Shown here: positions 6,034 to 7,306 of the stretch, piece after piece
Layout of the letters: each line of letters opens with the position of its first letter
How positions within the stretch are numbered: position 1 is the first letter of the stretch
Assembly: GCA_013331415.1 (NCBI GenBank)
Contig: DUGL01000019.1
Location: 1 to 7,306, forward strand
Length of the DNA stretch: 7,306 nucleotides
Reading direction: 5' to 3'
DNA from: Methanoregulaceae archaeon
GTDB taxonomy: Archaea; Halobacteriota; Methanomicrobia; Methanomicrobiales; Methanospirillaceae
The notes under the pieces: model-generated
The model's input: the letters and a program-made list of their open reading frames with translations, nothing else
Databases searched by the model: none
What the model was told of the DNA's origin: nothing
Program-made: the position numbers and the translations under genes

Positions 6034-6161
6034 GTCTTTATGCAAGAGGAGTTATCATTTCCTGCCCTGCGTATCCGGGTTCACGGCCGGAGAGAGGTGC
6101 ATCTCCCCATCACCAACCCCCCTGTTCATGATTGATTACTCCCCTGCAGTCCCGCTCCTTT

Positions 6162-6186
6162 CCGGGAATCAGCCGGTGCATCCCGG
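6162..6186. other. Weak hairpin between convergent genes
   Basis: CCGGGA (6162-6167) and TCCCGG (6181-6186) can pair across a 13-base loop in the 164-base gap between the convergent regulator and antiporter genes. Neither side is followed by a T-run, so it is at best a weak terminator candidate. I saw no clearer terminator in 6034-6197. Confidence 0.2.
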
Positions 6187-6197
6187 GGAGAGCCCTT

Positions 6198-7306
6198 TCA
6201 TGGCCGCTCCCCACGCTCCTCCATGTCCGGCTCTCCCCCTCCGGCAAGAAACCGGGAGAACCGCGATATCTCCTCCGCCTTCCCGATAATGGTCACCCTG
6301 TCCCCGGGAAGAAGGACCATTTCGCCGCCAGGATTCGCGATCATCTCTCCGTCCCGCTGGATGGCCAGGACGGAGATCCCATAGTTCTTCCTGACGTTCA
6401 GGCCGGCAAGGGAACTTCCGGCAAACCGTGACCCCGGGGAGAGCAGGTGCGTGCTGATCTCCACGTCAGGGATGTTCCTGGCCAGGTCCTGCAGGGACGG
6501 TGGTTCGGCAGCGATGTTCCGGAACATCTGGTAGGTGCCGGACCGCACTTCCCGGACCAGCGCCTCGATCTGTTCACGGGGGATGAGGTACTTGCGCAGG
6601 ACCCGGGTGAATATCTCGACTGAGGTCTCGAATTCTTCGGGGACCACCTCGTCGGCACCGATCTTCCTGAGAGGCTCGACTTCGCTCTCGAACCGGGTGC
6701 GGGTGATGATGAAGAGACCGGGGTTCATCTCCCGGGCAAGCCCGGTGATCGCCCTGACAGAGATGGGGTCATTGATCGCCACCACCAGGATTCGGGCCTC
6801 AGCGATCCGTGCATGCCTGAGAATGGACGCGTTCGTGGCATCGCCAAAGAAGATCGGCTCTCCGCGGCCCCGCTCCCGTGCCACAGTATCGGGGTTGAGG
6901 TCAATGATCATGTACGGGATCCCGCTTGCTTTTGCTGCCCGCGAGAGGTTCCTCCCGTTCAGGCCGTACCCGATGATAATGACATGGTCACGGAGTAAGG
7001 GGGCAATTTCGCGGGACGGGGGTACACAGCCTCGCCGCAGCGAATCAGGGAAGGGTATCCGGCAAAACTGCTCCGCGAGGCGCGGGCCTGCGGCAATCGC
7101 AAGCGGGGTGAGGGAGATCGTGATGACGGCCACGGCTAAAAATACCTGGATTCCTCCCGGGTTCACGAAGCTGAACCGCTCCCCTGCGACGATCAGGATG
7201 AATGCAAACTCCCCGATGTTACAGAGCGCAAGCCCGGAAAGCGTGGACGTACGGATAGACTGGCCGAGCGCCAGCGCTGCACCCCCGGCGATGCTTGCCT
7301 TGATGA
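6198..7306 (-). CDS. KefB-type cation/proton antiporter with RCK domains (partial, 5' end outside the window)
   Basis: This is the C-terminal 368 residues of a monovalent cation:proton antiporter-2 family protein, a membrane K+ or Na+/H+ exchanger or channel with a regulatory cytosolic part. Visible residues begin with the last membrane segments: SGLALCNIGEFAFILIVAG, which matches the conserved Q/N-x-GEF-F helix of KefB proteins, then a hydrophobic helix (VFLAVAVITISLTPLAIAAG). The RCK N (TrkA-N) domain follows from about residue 106 of the visible part. It has the Rossmann motif GYGLNG (112-117) and Asp135 at the end of the second strand, consistent with NAD(H) or nucleotide binding. The RCK C (TrkA-C) domain spans roughly 282-354. 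A GTG at 7166 lies within the membrane part and is not the true start, because the frame stays open with family similarity to the window edge. It is convergent with the feo operon and probably independent of it. Ion specificity cannot be told from this part. Confidence 0.93.
   Translation of the reverse strand, partial: IKASIAGGAALALGQSIRTSTLSGLALCNIGEFAFILIVAGERFSFVNPGGIQVFLAVAVITISLTPLAIAAGPRLAEQFCRIPFPDSLRRGCVPPSREIAPLLRDHVIIIGYGLNGRNLSRAAKASGIPYMIIDLNPDTVARERGRGEPIFFGDATNASILRHARIAEARILVVAINDPISVRAITGLAREMNPGLFIITRTRFESEVEPLRKIGADEVVPEEFETSVEIFTRVLRKYLIPREQIEALVREVRSGTYQMFRNIAAEPPSLQDLARNIPDVEISTHLLSPGSRFAGSSLAGLNVRKNYGISVLAIQRDGEMIANPGGEMVLLPGDRVTIIGKAEEISRFSRFLAGGGEPDMEERGERP

Noticed and set aside
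6125..6138. TTCATGATTGATTA resembling half of the 26-bp palindrome
   Set aside because: It is partial and asymmetric, and TCATGA occurs several times in the window including inside coding DNA, so it is not evidence of a shared operator.
6198..7166. Antiporter gene beginning at the GTG at 7166
   Set aside because: The frame continues to the window edge with family-typical membrane sequence (the N-x-GEF-F helix), so the gene is a 5'-truncated longer protein.

Overview
The window looks archaeal, most likely from a methanogen of the order Methanomicrobiales or a close relative. That placement is an inference from gene content (an AMP-forming acetyl-CoA synthetase, a compact Feo iron operon with a 667-residue FeoB, a short DtxR/MntR-type regulator and a KefB/RCK-type antiporter), from GGAGG/GGTG-type ribosome sites and from AT-rich TATA-like promoter elements. 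No 16S or methanogenesis gene is present to confirm it.

Layout. (1) Bases 1-1352, minus strand: the N-terminal 450 codons of acetyl-CoA synthetase, whose 3' end lies beyond base 1. (2) Bases 1353-2274: about 920 bases with no convincing intact gene. This stretch holds the probable acs promoter and leader, including a perfect 26-bp palindrome (1636-1661) beside an AT-rich TATA-like element and a 7-bp hairpin (1532-1549). It also holds a decayed IS5-like transposase fragment on the minus strand (1862-2200). (3) Bases 2275-6033, plus strand: six tightly packed genes forming a ferrous iron uptake operon. They are feoA, a second divergent feoA, feoB, a small four-helix membrane protein of unknown function, a cysteine-rich FeoC-like winged-helix protein, and a DtxR/MntR-family metal regulator. 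The first five overlap end to start, and the regulator's preferred start lies 14 bases beyond the feoC stop. (4) Bases 6034-6197: a short gap between convergent genes with only a weak hairpin. (5) Bases 6198-7306, minus strand: the C-terminal part of a KefB-type cation/proton antiporter with RCK (TrkA-N and TrkA-C) domains, whose 5' end lies beyond the window.

How the genes work together. FeoB is the membrane permease for Fe(II) with a cytosolic G-protein domain. The FeoA proteins and the FeoC-like protein are its likely cytosolic partners, and the DtxR/MntR-type protein is the likely iron-responsive repressor of the operon. The 142-residue membrane protein is locked between feoB and feoC by overlaps on both sides, which makes it the best candidate here for an undescribed Feo component. 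The acs gene and the antiporter are separate units. The acs gene and its upstream region look less GC-rich than the feo operon.
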